Positions 1 to 11,815 of a stretch of 64,000 nt of DNA are shown here, piece after piece. The DNA comes from Anoxybacteroides voinovskiense (GTDB taxonomy: Bacteria; Bacillota; Bacilli; Bacillales; Anoxybacillaceae). The DNA lies in NCBI RefSeq assembly GCF_014196205.1, contig NZ_JACIDE010000007.1:95049-159048 (forward strand). The letters run 5' to 3'. The number at the start of each line of letters is the position of its first letter. Position 1 is the first letter of the stretch. Made by a program: the position numbers and the translations under genes. The notes under the pieces are model-generated. The model was not told the DNA's origin. It did no database searches and worked only from the letters and a program-made list of their open reading frames with translations.

Positions 1-79
1 TTCGATATGCTTTTTTAATTTCATCTTTTGTCGCGTTTTTGCTTACTCCGAGAATTTCATAATAATCTCGTTTCGTCAT
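1..79 (-). CDS. dnaJ: Chaperone DnaJ, N-terminus only (cut by window edge)
   Basis: The reverse strand reads [18 protein letters not shown] and continues into KKAYR, the start of helices I-II of a J domain. The HPD motif lies beyond the window edge. DnaJ stimulates the ATPase of DnaK and delivers unfolded clients to it. It sits just downstream of dnaK on the same strand, as in the hrcA-grpE-dnaK-dnaJ heat-shock operon of Bacillus. The ATG is preceded by GAGTGGGTGATG. Confidence 0.93.
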   Translation of the reverse strand, partial: MTKRDYYEILGVSKNATKDEIKKAYR

Positions 80-151
80 CATCACCCACTCCCGATTCAC
101 TCACATAAAATTAATTGTACCATTCGCTTCTTGGCATATGCAATAGAAATG

Positions 152-190
152 AAAAAGTCAAAGCCAAGGCAGGCCTGACTTTGACTTTTT
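152..190 (-). terminator. Hairpin between dnaK and dnaJ
   Basis: AAAAAGTCAAAG (152-163) pairs with CTTTGACTTTTT (179-190), a 12-bp stem just after the dnaK stop. Read on the minus strand it is followed by a short T-rich stretch, so it could be a leaky terminator or a processing/stability element that lowers dnaJ relative to dnaK. The regulatory role is inference. Confidence 0.6.
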
Positions 191-195
191 CGTGT

Positions 196-2615
<2,420 letters not shown>

Positions 2616-2710
2616 CGCCCTCACCTCCCTTAACGTCATCAAATATGTATGTTCACAAGGAAAGGATGGGGTGTCAAGCACCGACCATCCATTATCCAAT
2701 ATGACCAATG

Positions 2711-3745
2711 CTAGTCGTTTTGATACCAGTCTGTCAGCACCGTCGATAAATCGGAAGCGACACGGTTTAAAATCGTAATGACGCGGGAATATTCCATGCG
2801 TGTTGGACCGAGCACTGCAATCGTTCCTAAAGGTTCTTCGCCAATGGAGTACGTTGCCGTAATTAAGCTGCAGTTTTCCATTCCACTCAACTGGTTTTCG
2901 CGTCCGATTGTTATTTGAATCCCTTTTTGCCGATGTTTGCGCAACAAACGGTAAAAGTCTTTTTCTTGTTCGATCATCGCCATTAACGAGCGAATTTTTT
3001 GAATATCGCTAAATTCTGGTTGGCTGAGCATGTTCGTTTTTCCGGCGAAAAACATTTTCTCTTCTTGCGGAATGTCAAGTGTCTCACCGATCGTTTTGAG
3101 CATGCTGTCATAGCTATAAATATGCATGCGCAACACGTTCGCTACTTCTTTGTAAATTTTGTCTTTTAAATCAATCAGTGGAACACCGACAAGTCGTTCG
3201 TTTAAAATGTTCACCATTTTTTCTAAATCAGAAGCGTTCACCGCTGCCGGAATGGTAATGACGCGGTTTTCGACATGCCCTGTATCCGTGACGATAATCG
3301 CTACCGCCGTTTCTTTATTTAGCGGGATAATTTGCAGCCGCTTTAACTTATTTTCTTTCACAGCTGGACCGAGAACAATGGACGTATAGCTCGTTAAATC
3401 CGATAAAATTTGCGCTGATTTTTGCACTAATTTTTCCAATTCGTAAATTCGCTCGGCAAAAATCGATTTAATTTTGTTCATGTCTTCTTGTGTCAGCCGC
3501 TGTGGCGATAATAGATGATCGACATAATAACGATAGCCTTTTTCCGATGGCACCCTTCCAGAGGAAATGTGCGTTTTTTCAATATACCCTAACTCTTCTA
3601 AGTCTGCCATCTCATTCCGAATCGTCGCAGAGCTAAACGTAATTTTCTCTTTTTTAGCCAACGTTCGAGAGCCGACGGGCTGACCGTAACGGATAAAATC
3701 ATCAATAATGACTTGTAAAATGAGCAATTGGCGATCAGTTAACAA
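2711..3745 (-). CDS. hrcA: Heat-inducible transcription repressor HrcA
   Basis: A 344-aa HrcA. The N-terminal winged helix (about 1-75, including [12 protein letters not shown] and [16 protein letters not shown]) binds CIRCE; the rest is the GAF-like/dimerisation region characteristic of the family. The start codon is TTG at 3745 (reads [10 protein letters not shown]), with AGAGGTGATG upstream. It represses its own operon (hrcA-grpE-dnaK-dnaJ) and needs GroEL for activity, giving heat induction (family knowledge). A perfect CIRCE lies just upstream at 3761-3787. Confidence 0.97.
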   Translation of the reverse strand: MLTDRQLLILQVIIDDFIRYGQPVGSRTLAKKEKITFSSATIRNEMADLEELGYIEKTHISSGRVPSEKGYRYYVDHLLSPQRLTQEDMNKIKSIFAERIYELEKLVQKSAQILSDLTSYTSIVLGPAVKENKLKRLQIIPLNKETAVAIIVTDTGHVENRVITIPAAVNASDLEKMVNILNERLVGVPLIDLKDKIYKEVANVLRMHIYSYDSMLKTIGETLDIPQEEKMFFAGKTNMLSQPEFSDIQKIRSLMAMIEQEKDFYRLLRKHRQKGIQITIGRENQLSGMENCSLITATYSIGEEPLGTIAVLGPTRMEYSRVITILNRVASDLSTVLTDWYQND

Positions 3746-3760
3746 CGATCATCACCTCTG

Positions 3761-3787
3761 TTAGCACTCAGGTTGTTCGAGTGCTAA
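3761..3787 (-). promoter_or_regulatory. CIRCE operator (HrcA binding site)
   Basis: A perfect inverted repeat: TTAGCACTC (3761-3769), 9-nt spacer, GAGTGCTAA (3779-3787). This exactly matches the CIRCE consensus and lies between the hrcA promoter and the hrcA start. Confidence 0.98.
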
Positions 3788-3797
3788 ATCTATTATT

Positions 3798-3826
3798 AAA
3801 GTATCAAATTCGGTCGCTTCTGTCAA
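3798..3826 (-). promoter_or_regulatory. Sigma-A promoter of the hrcA-grpE-dnaK-dnaJ operon
   Basis: Read on the minus strand: -35 TTGACA (3826-3821), 17-bp spacer, -10 TACTTT (3803-3798). CIRCE begins just downstream and overlaps the expected start of transcription, the standard arrangement for HrcA repression. The -35 box directly abuts the hemW stop codon. Confidence 0.85.
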
Positions 3827-4969
3827 TTAGCTGACATGAAGAAACGCTTCAAATACAACATTGCCAAGCAGCTTGCCGCGGTGAGTAAGGCGAAGATGCG
3901 TTTCCGTTTCTTCCAGTAGCCCGTTTGCTGTTTGTTCGGCAATGACATCGCCGAATACGTCGTTCAGCGAACGATGAAACTTTTCGTAAAACCGTTGTTT
4001 CGATACTCCTTCTATTTTCCGAAGCCCTAAAAACATTTCTTCTTCCATTCGTTCGCGCTCATTCACTTCATGCTGTTCGACGTACGGCAGCTTCCCTTTT
4101 TCGATGTGCTCAATATATTTTTTCACCGGTCCAATGTTGACGTTGCGTATGCCGTTCATATAGCTATGGGCGCCAGCGCCAATGCCATAGTAATACTCAT
4201 TGTTCCAATACGTTAAATTATGCCTGCTTTCGAATCCAGCACGAGCGTAGTTACTTAGCTCATATTGAACGTATCCGTGTTGTTGCATTTGTTTCATCGT
4301 CTCTTCGTACATTTCCGCTTCTTCGTCTTGTGATGGCAAAAAAAGCTTTCCTTTTCGCATCAAGTTATAAAACACTGTTTTTGGCTCGATAATTAAGGAA
4401 TAGGCGGAGATGTGCGGAACATCAAGCGAGAACGCCACCGCTAAATCCTTTCGGAATTGTTCAAGCGTTTGCCCTGGCAGTCCATAGATTAAGTCGATGC
4501 TAATATTCGTAAAACCAACCGCTTTTGCTGTTTCGACCGCCTGCCATACGTCGCGTGTTTGATGGGTGCGGCCGATTTGGCGTAATAGCGTGTCGTCGAA
4601 CGTTTGCACCCCGATGCTTAATCGGTTGACGCCCGCATCTTTTAAAAGCTGCAATTTTTCGCGCGATAGTTCGTTCGGATTCGCTTCTACCGTAAATTCT
4701 ACGTGATCGACAGCGAACGGAAGAGAGCGATGAATGCTTGTGAACAAAAAATCGAGTTGTTCGATCGTCAACGCGGTTGGCGTGCCGCCGCCAATAAAAA
4801 TCGTCTGCAACCGCTCCGTCGGAAACTGTGCAACCGTTTCTTTCATTTCTTGTTCCATCGCCTGCAAATATTCTGCTACCGGCTGTCCTTTGACAAACAC
4901 TTTATTAAAATCGCAATAATGGCAAATGTGCGTACAAAACGGAATGTGCAAATACGCTGCCTGAATCAC
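3827..4969 (-). CDS. hemW: Radical SAM protein HemW (heme chaperone, formerly HemN-like)
   Basis: A 380-aa radical SAM protein. The [4Fe-4S] motif CTHICHYC (residues 12-19) follows AYLHIPF, as in HemN/HemW. Later motifs are FIGGGTPTAL and NRLSIGVQTFDD. HemW-type proteins lack the CxxxCxxC-x-C arrangement of true coproporphyrinogen dehydrogenases and act as heme chaperones. The C-terminal HemN domain (GLRKIEGVSKQRF) is present. The start is GTG 4969 with AAAGGAG upstream. It sits between lepA and hrcA as in B. subtilis. Which of the two activities operates cannot be decided from sequence alone. Confidence 0.93.
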   Translation of the reverse strand: MIQAAYLHIPFCTHICHYCDFNKVFVKGQPVAEYLQAMEQEMKETVAQFPTERLQTIFIGGGTPTALTIEQLDFLFTSIHRSLPFAVDHVEFTVEANPNELSREKLQLLKDAGVNRLSIGVQTFDDTLLRQIGRTHQTRDVWQAVETAKAVGFTNISIDLIYGLPGQTLEQFRKDLAVAFSLDVPHISAYSLIIEPKTVFYNLMRKGKLFLPSQDEEAEMYEETMKQMQQHGYVQYELSNYARAGFESRHNLTYWNNEYYYGIGAGAHSYMNGIRNVNIGPVKKYIEHIEKGKLPYVEQHEVNERERMEEEMFLGLRKIEGVSKQRFYEKFHRSLNDVFGDVIAEQTANGLLEETETHLRLTHRGKLLGNVVFEAFLHVS

Positions 4970-4990
4970 TCGTCATCGCTCCTTTACGTA

Positions 4991-5030
4991 AAAAACAAGG
5001 CTATCCCATCCGATGAGACAGCCTTTGTTT
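4991..5030 (-). terminator. Rho-independent terminator after lepA
   Basis: On the minus strand an AACAAAGGCTGTC... / ...ATAGCCTTGTT stem is followed by TTTTTT, directly after the lepA stop (5033) and before hemW. Confidence 0.85.
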
Positions 5031-5032
5031 CC

Positions 5033-6859
5033 TTATTTTTTATCATCCATTTTCAATACGGCCATGAACGCTTCTTGCGGAACTTCGACGGAACCGACTT
5101 GCTTCATCCGCTTTTTCCCTTCTTTTTGCTTTTCTAACAGCTTCCGTTTCCGCGATACGTCCCCGCCGTAACATTTCGCTAACACGTTTTTCCGCAGCGC
5201 TTTAATTGTCGACCGAGCGACAATTTTATTGCCAATGGCTGCTTGTACCGGCACCTCGAATTGTTGGCGCGGGATTAAGTCTTTCAGCTTTTCAACAATC
5301 ACTTTTCCACGCTCATATGCCGAATCGCGATGCACAATGAACGAAAGGGCGTCAACTTTTTCGCCATTTAAAAGAATGTCCATTTTGACAAGTTTCGACG
5401 GCTTATATCCAATAAGTTCGTAGTCGAAAGAGGCATAGCCTTTTGTGCTTGATTTTAAAATATCAAAGAAATCGTACACAATTTCCGAAAGCGGAATTTC
5501 ATAAATTAACATGACCCGCTTTTCGTCTAAATATTGCATATCGACAAAAATACCGCGTTTGCCTTGGCATAATTCCATCACTGCCCCGACGTAATCGTTC
5601 GGCACCATGACCGTTGCTTTGACGTACGGCTCTTCGACACGGTCAATTTTTTGCGGATCCGGCATGTTGGACGGGTTATCGACTTGCAGCTCTGTTCCGT
5701 CCGTTAAATATACTTTATACACAACGCTTGGCGCCGTTGTAATTAAGTCAATGTTAAATTCGCGTTCGATGCGCTCTTGAATAATTTCCATATGCAATAG
5801 CCCTAAAAAGCCGCAGCGGAAACCAAAGCCGAGCGCTTGCGACGTTTCTGGTTCAAATTGCAGCGCTGCATCATTTAGCTGCAGTTTTTCCAACGCCTCG
5901 CGCAAATCGTTGTATTTGGCTGTATCAATCGGATACATCCCACAAAACACCATCGGATTTAAGCGACGATATCCTGGAAGTGGTTCAGCCGCAGGCCGCT
6001 TCGCATCGGTAATCGTATCCCCGACGCGCGTATCGCTAACGTTTTTAATCGACGCGGTCAAATAACCAACGTCCCCGACTGTCAGTTCATCAACTACTTT
6101 TGCTTTTGGGGTAAAGACGCCGACTTCGACAACTTCAAACTCTTTTCCGGTCGACATCATTTTAATTTTTTGTCCTGGCTTTACCGTTCCTTCGACGACG
6201 CGGATGTAAGCAACGACCCCGCGGTATGAGTCGTAGAGCGAGTCGAAAATAAGCGCTTTTAGCGGCGCGTCTGGGTCGCCAGTTGGCGCTGGTATTTTTT
6301 CGACGATTTGCTCTAAAATTTCGTCGATACCAATCCCCGCCTTGGCCGAAGCTAATACCGCCTCCGAAGCGTCAAGTCCGATGACGTCTTCAATTTCTTG
6401 GCGGACGCGCTCTGGCTCTGCGCTTGGGAGGTCGATTTTATTAATGACCGGCAAAATTTCTAAGTTATTATCGAGCGCTAAATAGACGTTTGCCAACGTT
6501 TGCGCTTCAATTCCTTGCGCCGCATCGACAACGAGAATGGCACCTTCACAAGCGGCTAAGCTTCTCGATACTTCATACGTAAAATCGACGTGTCCTGGCG
6601 TGTCGATCAAATGGAAAATATAGTCTTCTCCGTTTTTTGCTTTATAGGTTAGCTGAACGGCATTTAATTTAATCGTAATGCCGCGCTCCCGCTCGAGCTC
6701 CATCGAGTCAAGCAATTGATCTTTCATTTCCCGCTCAGAAATCGCCCCTGTGCGTTCAAGAATGCGGTCAGCTAACGTCGACTTGCCGTGGTCAATATGC
6801 GCGATAATCGAAAAGTTGCGGATTTTCTCTCTTCGTTTTAGTCTTTCTTCACGATTCAT
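5033..6859 (-). CDS. lepA: Elongation factor 4 (LepA)
   Basis: A 608-aa translational GTPase. G1 is AHIDHGKST (residues about 20-28), G3 is DTPGHVDF and G4 is NKIDLPSA, followed by EF-G-like domains II, III and V and the LepA-specific C-terminal domain ending [17 protein letters not shown]. It acts on the ribosome, linked to back-translocation and 30S assembly. ATG 6859 has GGAGTGAACTAA upstream. A terminator follows, so lepA seems to be its own unit between yqxA and hemW, matching the B. subtilis order. Confidence 0.97.
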   Translation of the reverse strand: MNREERLKRREKIRNFSIIAHIDHGKSTLADRILERTGAISEREMKDQLLDSMELERERGITIKLNAVQLTYKAKNGEDYIFHLIDTPGHVDFTYEVSRSLAACEGAILVVDAAQGIEAQTLANVYLALDNNLEILPVINKIDLPSAEPERVRQEIEDVIGLDASEAVLASAKAGIGIDEILEQIVEKIPAPTGDPDAPLKALIFDSLYDSYRGVVAYIRVVEGTVKPGQKIKMMSTGKEFEVVEVGVFTPKAKVVDELTVGDVGYLTASIKNVSDTRVGDTITDAKRPAAEPLPGYRRLNPMVFCGMYPIDTAKYNDLREALEKLQLNDAALQFEPETSQALGFGFRCGFLGLLHMEIIQERIEREFNIDLITTAPSVVYKVYLTDGTELQVDNPSNMPDPQKIDRVEEPYVKATVMVPNDYVGAVMELCQGKRGIFVDMQYLDEKRVMLIYEIPLSEIVYDFFDILKSSTKGYASFDYELIGYKPSKLVKMDILLNGEKVDALSFIVHRDSAYERGKVIVEKLKDLIPRQQFEVPVQAAIGNKIVARSTIKALRKNVLAKCYGGDVSRKRKLLEKQKEGKKRMKQVGSVEVPQEAFMAVLKMDDKK

Positions 6860-6933
6860 TTAGTTCACTCCTACCGTTTCCGAAACTACACTAGCTTTGA
6901 TTATAGCAACACCACCGGCAATATTCAACGTAT

Positions 6934-6999
6934 AAAAAAAGCCGGATTCCCGACTTTATCATTTTCCAAAAAAAAATCCCCCTCTACGATTAGTGGGGA
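6934..6999 (-). terminator. Two tandem terminators after yqxA
   Basis: On the minus strand, TTCCCCAC...GAGGGGG plus a run of T's (6999-6968) is followed by AAGTCGG-GAAT-CCGGCTT plus TTTTTTT (6955-6934). They separate yqxA from lepA. Confidence 0.8.
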
Positions 7000-7000
7000 A

Positions 7001-7336
7001 TCAATCGATGAATTTGCCAAGCAGCGAAAGCAGCTTAGCGGCTGCTAGATGAACCGCTTCCGCCAATCGCTTTCCAAGCTCTGAGAACATGTTAAACATT
7101 TTCCATTGTTCTAACTTTTTTGCTTTCTCGTCCACCGTTTCGGCCGTCATTTTGTTTCCTAGTACCGTTGCCTCGACTGCTCCTTCTTCGTTTTTCTTCA
7201 CAGCAACTACCGATTGGAACGAGGGGTCGTGATATCCTTTCATTTTTAAAAGCCCTTCGTTCGCTTGCTGCATGCCAAGCAGCACACCGAAAAAAAGGAT
7301 GACGACAGCGGCAAAAAACTGTATCGTAAACTTCAT
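7001..7336 (-). CDS. yqxA: YqxA-like membrane-anchored protein (DUF3679)
   Basis: A 111-aa protein with one N-terminal hydrophobic segment (residues about 4-22, FFAAVVILFFGVLLGM) and a soluble helical remainder rich in Lys/Glu. It matches the size and position of B. subtilis YqxA, between spoIIP and lepA. Function is unknown; the neighbourhood suggests a sporulation role. ATG 7336 is preceded by CGGAGGGTAGAG. Two terminators follow. Confidence 0.8.
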   Translation of the reverse strand: MKFTIQFFAAVVILFFGVLLGMQQANEGLLKMKGYHDPSFQSVVAVKKNEEGAVEATVLGNKMTAETVDEKAKKLEQWKMFNMFSELGKRLAEAVHLAAAKLLSLLGKFID

Positions 7337-7400
7337 CTCTACCCTCCGATGTCAATATATCAACGTTTTTCCCACCTTATGGGCGCCAAAACTACACTCA

Positions 7401-8597
7401 TTATTTCTTTTGCGCTGGAGCTGGCGCTTGTACTTTTTCTGCTTGCCAATAATACTCGCTGAACACATCCGCAACCGCAGCCGCCGTGCGGAACAGCTCT
7501 TCAAACGTATTGTCCACTCCGCCAAACTCAATTAATATGGCATTCCCTGATAAATCTTGGTTGAACTTCCCGTTTGTTTCGGCCCCTTTTTTCTCGATTA
7601 CTCCTCGGCTTAGTCCTGGGTATTTTTTTTGCAACAATTGATGGAGATTCGTCGCGACTTGCAGGTTTTTTTCATAATTTGGATTTTCCCCGCCGATAAT
7701 AAACACGACACGCGCGTAATCCGTTCCGTTAATCGTTACAGTCGTATATTTTCGCGGACGCGAATCACGATGAATGTCGATGAAATATTGTAAATCGCGG
7801 GTTTGTTTCATCGCTTCCATCACGACTTCTCGCGACATATCGTACGATTGATAATACTTCATCCCCTTTTTCGATAATTCCGCTTGGATATCTATTGGAC
7901 TTTCTTCTGCGCCAATTCCCCGCTTTTCTAGTTCTTCCGCCAACCGCTCTCCTACTTTTGTTACGTTTACCGTCCGATGAAAAGCTAAATCAGGGTCAGT
8001 GACTCCTTTTAGCGCAGGCAAATATGATTCGTACGTATGCGTGTGATAAATGTACACCACTTTTTTTCCACCGGTCGTCATCGTTGGCGGCGGCACTGGC
8101 TTTTCATCTTGCACTTCATCCGCTTTTTCTAAATTGTCCAACGAGGCTTCTCGCTCGGCTAGCATCACTTCAAGCGGTGGCGCAGATTCGTATGGCATGT
8201 TCGTATAATCCGTTCCTTCTCCGGCAACCACAATTTTACTATCATATAAGGCAAAGCCGGGCAATTCCTTCCCGAGAAAGCTGCGCGGGTCGTTTAAGTT
8301 CACGCTCGTAATCGTCCGAAATAATATAGAGGAATAGCTAATGTGTTGTCGTTCTTTCGGCAAATTTTGTGAAAAATAGTGGTTTTCAAAGCTAAGCAAA
8401 TGAACGAACGTCTCCTCAGGAAAATGGTTTACGACATTGTTGACGGATGACGAGGAGAAACGATATTCAGGCTTTAAAGATGTCAACACCCCAATAAGCG
8501 TGAACATCATCATCCAGCCTAAAACAGCGATGATGGCTATTTTTTTTATGCTTGTCCCATGAACGGTTACGAACGGTCGAGAGCGGATCCGATTCAT
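7401..8597 (-). CDS. spoIIP: Stage II sporulation protein P (peptidoglycan hydrolase)
   Basis: A 398-aa SpoIIP. An N-terminal membrane anchor (residues about 18-40) precedes a variable linker and the C-terminal catalytic domain with YIYHTHTYESYLP and DIHRDSRPRKYT, whose His and Glu residues coordinate zinc in this family. SpoIIP is the amidase/endopeptidase that works with SpoIID and SpoIIM in septal thinning and engulfment. ATG 8597 has AAAGGGTGAGAAC upstream. It follows gpr, as in B. subtilis. CATACTG at about 8627-8621 on the minus strand resembles a sporulation sigma -10, but no convincing -35 was found. Confidence 0.95.
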   Translation of the reverse strand: MNRIRSRPFVTVHGTSIKKIAIIAVLGWMMMFTLIGVLTSLKPEYRFSSSSVNNVVNHFPEETFVHLLSFENHYFSQNLPKERQHISYSSILFRTITSVNLNDPRSFLGKELPGFALYDSKIVVAGEGTDYTNMPYESAPPLEVMLAEREASLDNLEKADEVQDEKPVPPPTMTTGGKKVVYIYHTHTYESYLPALKGVTDPDLAFHRTVNVTKVGERLAEELEKRGIGAEESPIDIQAELSKKGMKYYQSYDMSREVVMEAMKQTRDLQYFIDIHRDSRPRKYTTVTINGTDYARVVFIIGGENPNYEKNLQVATNLHQLLQKKYPGLSRGVIEKKGAETNGKFNQDLSGNAILIEFGGVDNTFEELFRTAAAVADVFSEYYWQAEKVQAPAPAQKK

Positions 8598-8675
8598 GTT
8601 CTCACCCTTTCTAAGCTTGTCTACTAATTTAACAGTATGGTCAAGCTTAAAAAGATAGAACCGAATTTTTCCGGA

Positions 8676-9785
8676 TTAATGTGTATAAGCGCCTATGTCG
8701 CTTTGATCGATTTGCTCATGGAGCGCTGCATTTAAGCCGCTAGCAAGTAAATTCGCCATATCTTCGATAAACACATCAACTTCTTTTGGCGTCACCATTA
8801 AATTATGGCCAAGCGGCGTCAATACTTCGTGAATAAGCGCCCGTTTTTCTTCGTCGGCAAGTGTTCCGATCATCCCTAAAAATGCCGAACGCTCTTCTTT
8901 TGCCGGCATGTCTTCTTCCGTTAATTTTTTTCTTCTTCCAAACGCCCAACCAGATGGCGCTAATGAGTTTGACGGGCGCTTCTCTTCTTTCATTTCTCTT
9001 CCGAAATGCTTCAACAAAAAATCAATCGTATCGCTCGTAATCGACACCGCATCTACAACCGTCGGCACCCCGATAGCAATGACAGGAATCCCTAACGTTT
9101 CTTTACTTAGTTCTTTTCGTTTATTTCCTACCCCTGAGCCAGGATGGATGCCCGTATCGGAAATTTGAATTGTCGCATTGACCCGTTCTAACGACCGCGC
9201 CGCTAACGCATCAATGACAACGACAAAGTCCGGCTTCGTTTTTTCGACGACCCCGCGAATAATGTCGCTCGTTTCAATACCAGTCGTTCCCATGACGCCT
9301 GGAGCGATCGCACTTACCGGTCGAAACCCTTCTTCGACGCTTTCTGGTTGTAACTGAAACAAATGCCTTGTAATCAACAAATTCTCGACCGTTAACGGTC
9401 CGAGGGCGTCCGGAGTGACGTGGTCGTTCCCAAGCCCGACAACAAGACAGCTTGCTTCTTGTCCAATCCGTAATTTCTTTAAAAACGAATGAAACTCTTT
9501 CGCAAAAATTTGTTCGACTTTTTTTTGCAGCTCCGTATCTTGTTCACGAATCCCTTGTGCTTCAATCGTAATATACGTCCCTGGTTTTTTGCCGATCGAT
9601 TTTGCCCCTTCTTCCGTTACTTCGACGTATGACAATTTCACCCCGTCGATTTCTCGGTCGCAAATAACGACTCCTTCCATTGGCGATGATGTTTCGCGCT
9701 TTTGTTGTAGCCGCTCTTCGATGGCGATTTCGTGCGCTTCAATCGCCAAGTCCGTTCGCACCGCGTATTTGCTGAGATCTAGCAT
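8676..9785 (-). CDS. gpr: GPR germination protease
   Basis: A 369-aa GPR, the aspartic-like protease that degrades small acid-soluble spore proteins at germination. It is made as a zymogen; the N-terminus [15 protein letters not shown] contains the propeptide boundary region. Core motifs are [16 protein letters not shown] and [17 protein letters not shown] (substrate-cleft Asp residues). ATG 9785 is preceded by AAAGGAGGAGGTAGC. It is divergent from rpsT as in B. subtilis. In the family it is a forespore sigma-G/F gene; a TGTATG...CAATAAG pair at about 9859-9820 is only a weak match to that promoter class. Confidence 0.96.
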   Translation of the reverse strand: MLDLSKYAVRTDLAIEAHEIAIEERLQQKRETSSPMEGVVICDREIDGVKLSYVEVTEEGAKSIGKKPGTYITIEAQGIREQDTELQKKVEQIFAKEFHSFLKKLRIGQEASCLVVGLGNDHVTPDALGPLTVENLLITRHLFQLQPESVEEGFRPVSAIAPGVMGTTGIETSDIIRGVVEKTKPDFVVVIDALAARSLERVNATIQISDTGIHPGSGVGNKRKELSKETLGIPVIAIGVPTVVDAVSITSDTIDFLLKHFGREMKEEKRPSNSLAPSGWAFGRRKKLTEEDMPAKEERSAFLGMIGTLADEEKRALIHEVLTPLGHNLMVTPKEVDVFIEDMANLLASGLNAALHEQIDQSDIGAYTH

Positions 9786-9896
9786 AGCTACCTCCTCCTT
9801 TTGTTTACGCTATGCTTATTGTCGCCGGCTTGGCGCGTTTTCATACAATGTTCGTTCTCTGCGTGCACTTTTACTATGGGCAAATTGCAAATAGTC

Positions 9897-9925
9897 TTGC
9901 ATAATTGCGGCCTGTTTGATAGAAT
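9897..9925 (+). promoter_or_regulatory. Sigma-A promoter of rpsT
   Basis: -35 TTGCAT (9897-9902), 17-bp spacer, -10 TAGAAT (9920-9925), 75 bp upstream of the rpsT start codon. Confidence 0.65.
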
Positions 9926-9999
9926 ATCACTTGTTCTTGAATATGGCGAAATGCGACAAAAGAATAACGTAGATAGGTAATTAACGGAGGTGAAATACA

Positions 10000-10266
10000 T
10001 TGGCAAACATTAAATCTGCAATCAAACGTGCAAAAACAAGCGAAAAGCGCCGTGCTCATAATGCTGCGATGAAATCTGCAATGCGCACAGCCATCAAAAA
10101 ATTCGAAGCGCTTGTAGAAGCAAAAGACGTAGAAAAAGCACAAGAAGCATTCGTTCTTGCGTCGAAGAAATTAGATAAAGCGGCAAGCAAAGGCTTAATC
10201 CATAAAAACGTAGCAAGCCGCCAAAAATCTCGCTTAGCGAAAAAATTAAACAGCATCACAGCGTAA
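10000..10266 (+). CDS. rpsT: 30S ribosomal protein S20
   Basis: An 88-aa Lys/Arg/Ala-rich helical protein ([20 protein letters not shown]) typical of S20, which binds the 5' domain of 16S rRNA. The start codon is TTG at 10000, preceded by ACGGAGGTGAAATACA; S20 commonly uses a poor start codon, which fits its autogenous control. It is monocistronic, with its own promoter and terminator, on the strand opposite gpr and holA. Confidence 0.98.
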   Translation: MANIKSAIKRAKTSEKRRAHNAAMKSAMRTAIKKFEALVEAKDVEKAQEAFVLASKKLDKAASKGLIHKNVASRQKSRLAKKLNSITA

Positions 10267-10293
10267 AAACGACCTCTCTTAGGTCGTTTTTTT
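10266..10293 (+). terminator. Terminator of rpsT
   Basis: AAAACGACCT-CTCTT-AGGTCGTTTTTTT hairpin overlapping the rpsT stop. Confidence 0.9.
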
Positions 10294-10309
10294 CATAAAG
10301 AAGCGATAA

Positions 10310-10337
10310 GAAAAAGCCGCACTATGCCGGCTTTTTG
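10310..10337 (-). terminator. Terminator of holA
   Basis: On the minus strand AAAAGCCG-GCATAGT-GCGGCTTTTTC overlaps the holA stop codon. The structure is A/T-flanked on both sides and could work in both directions. Confidence 0.75.
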
Positions 10338-11347
10338 CTCCATTTTACAAGCAACAACTCAATAATGAGCTGCTTGTCCATCGCACTGCTTTTCATTTGG
10401 TAGTCTGCTTCCGCTAAATCATGGATGATGCGTAACAGTTCTTCCTCGGAAAATGAAGCCATTTGACCAAGCGCTAATTTCACACGGAACGGATGCACTT
10501 TCAAAATAGAGGCGATTTGCTGCTGCCCATACCCTTTCGTCGCTAATGCTTTCACTTGATATAAGAGGCGGAATTGGGAAGCAAGAAGCGAAACAATTTT
10601 AATTGGTTCTTCTTGATTTTCTACCAAATCATAAAACACTTGCAGCGCTTCTTCGATGTTGCGCTTGACCACTTTTTCGACAAGCACAAACGCATTTTGC
10701 TCCAACGTGCGCGATACAAGCATTTCCACCGTTTCTTCGGCAATCGTTCCTGCTTGTCCGACGTATAACGATAGCTTCTCTAATTCATTCGAAAGCATCG
10801 TTAAATTCGTCCCTACCAATGCCAGCACTCTTTCTTTTGCCTCGGCGGTTATCGTAGCTCCATGTTCTTGAACGCGCTCCTCGACCCAGCAGTACAACTC
10901 CTTTTCATTCAGCGGCGACGCGACAAATACTTCCGCTTCTTTCATTAAGCGCTTCGTTATTTTTTTCCGCTCGTCTAATTTTTCATACGCTCCTGTAAAA
11001 ACAACAATGGAAAAAGGGGAAGGCGAAGCTATGTATTCCTCCAGTTTTTTTAGGTCGTGCTCCACCTTCTCTTTTCCTTTTTCCGCCGTTAAAAAAATAG
11101 GGTTTTTCACGACGACTACTTTTTTCTCCCCAAAAAACGGCAATGTTTCCGCCTCTTCCACCGCAACTTCCACCGGCGTTTCCTCACAATCATACACCGC
11201 TAAATGAAAATCGCGCTCCTCTTCCGTTAATGCGGCGCTGACAAGCCGTTTGACCGCTTCGTTTGCTAAAAACGGTTCCGTTCCATATACTAAATAAAGC
11301 GGCGCCAATGTTTGCCGATTGATTTTCTTAAAAAAATCCAACCCCAT
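10322..11347 (-). CDS. holA: DNA polymerase III subunit delta
   Basis: About 341 aa (B. subtilis YqeN/HolA). Family motifs: LAPLYLVYGTEPFLANEAV near the N-terminus, VVVVKNPIF, and a C-terminal domain with ILKVHPFRVKLALGQM. Delta opens the beta sliding clamp in the clamp-loader complex. The start is placed at ATG 11347 (MGLDFFKK), after GGGGAAGAGAAAC; an in-frame ATG at 11362 is an alternative. It lies downstream of comEC as in B. subtilis, facing rpsT across tandem terminators. Confidence 0.92.
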   Translation of the reverse strand: MGLDFFKKINRQTLAPLYLVYGTEPFLANEAVKRLVSAALTEEERDFHLAVYDCEETPVEVAVEEAETLPFFGEKKVVVVKNPIFLTAEKGKEKVEHDLKKLEEYIASPSPFSIVVFTGAYEKLDERKKITKRLMKEAEVFVASPLNEKELYCWVEERVQEHGATITAEAKERVLALVGTNLTMLSNELEKLSLYVGQAGTIAEETVEMLVSRTLEQNAFVLVEKVVKRNIEEALQVFYDLVENQEEPIKIVSLLASQFRLLYQVKALATKGYGQQQIASILKVHPFRVKLALGQMASFSEEELLRIIHDLAEADYQMKSSAMDKQLIIELLLVKWSKKPA

Positions 11348-11622
11348 GTTTCTCTTCCCCATTTCTTTTTTCGTTCGCTCATTAAGATACACTGTTTTTT
11401 GGACATTTACAAGAGAGCCGGCAAACGGGGAAAGCCGACTCCCATTTTATATAAACGCTGATAAAGAAAAGTTCTTTATCAACGGGTATTACTATCTTAT
11501 CCCGCGCGCTTGAAACTATTTGTGTTAACTGTTGTTAAGATAGGAAACGCATAATTGACGTATAGATTTTTTTCCCGTTTTGGCGTATACTAAAAATGAT
11601 TGCACGAGGAGGGGTAAGGATC

Positions 11623-11757
11623 ATGAACGAATTTGAGAAAAACGTACAGTGCACACGCAATGATGCGGTCGATTCTGGTGTCGGCTTCATGGTTTCCTTC
11701 GGCTTTTTCGCCACGATGTTCATTATTGCGACATTAGTGAAATACTTTGGTTCATGA
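11623..11757 (+). CDS. yqzM: YqzM-like small membrane protein
   Basis: A 44-aa protein beginning MNEFEKNVQCTRNDAVDSG with one transmembrane segment (residues about 21-40) and ending LVKYFGS. Size, sequence and location between holA and comEC agree with B. subtilis YqzM, of unknown function. GAGGAGGGGTAAGGATC precedes the ATG. It is a one-gene plus-strand unit with its own terminator. Confidence 0.8.
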   Translation: MNEFEKNVQCTRNDAVDSGVGFMVSFGFFATMFIIATLVKYFGS

Positions 11758-11759
11758 TG

Positions 11760-11796
11760 AAAAGAGATTGCTTTCGGCAGTCTCTTTTCTTTTTCC
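11760..11796 (+). terminator. Terminator of yqzM
   Basis: AAAAGAGATTGC-TTTCG-GCAGTCTCTTTT followed by CTTTTTC. Confidence 0.88.
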
Positions 11797-11815
11797 CCTC
11801 CTGCCGTGCTATATT

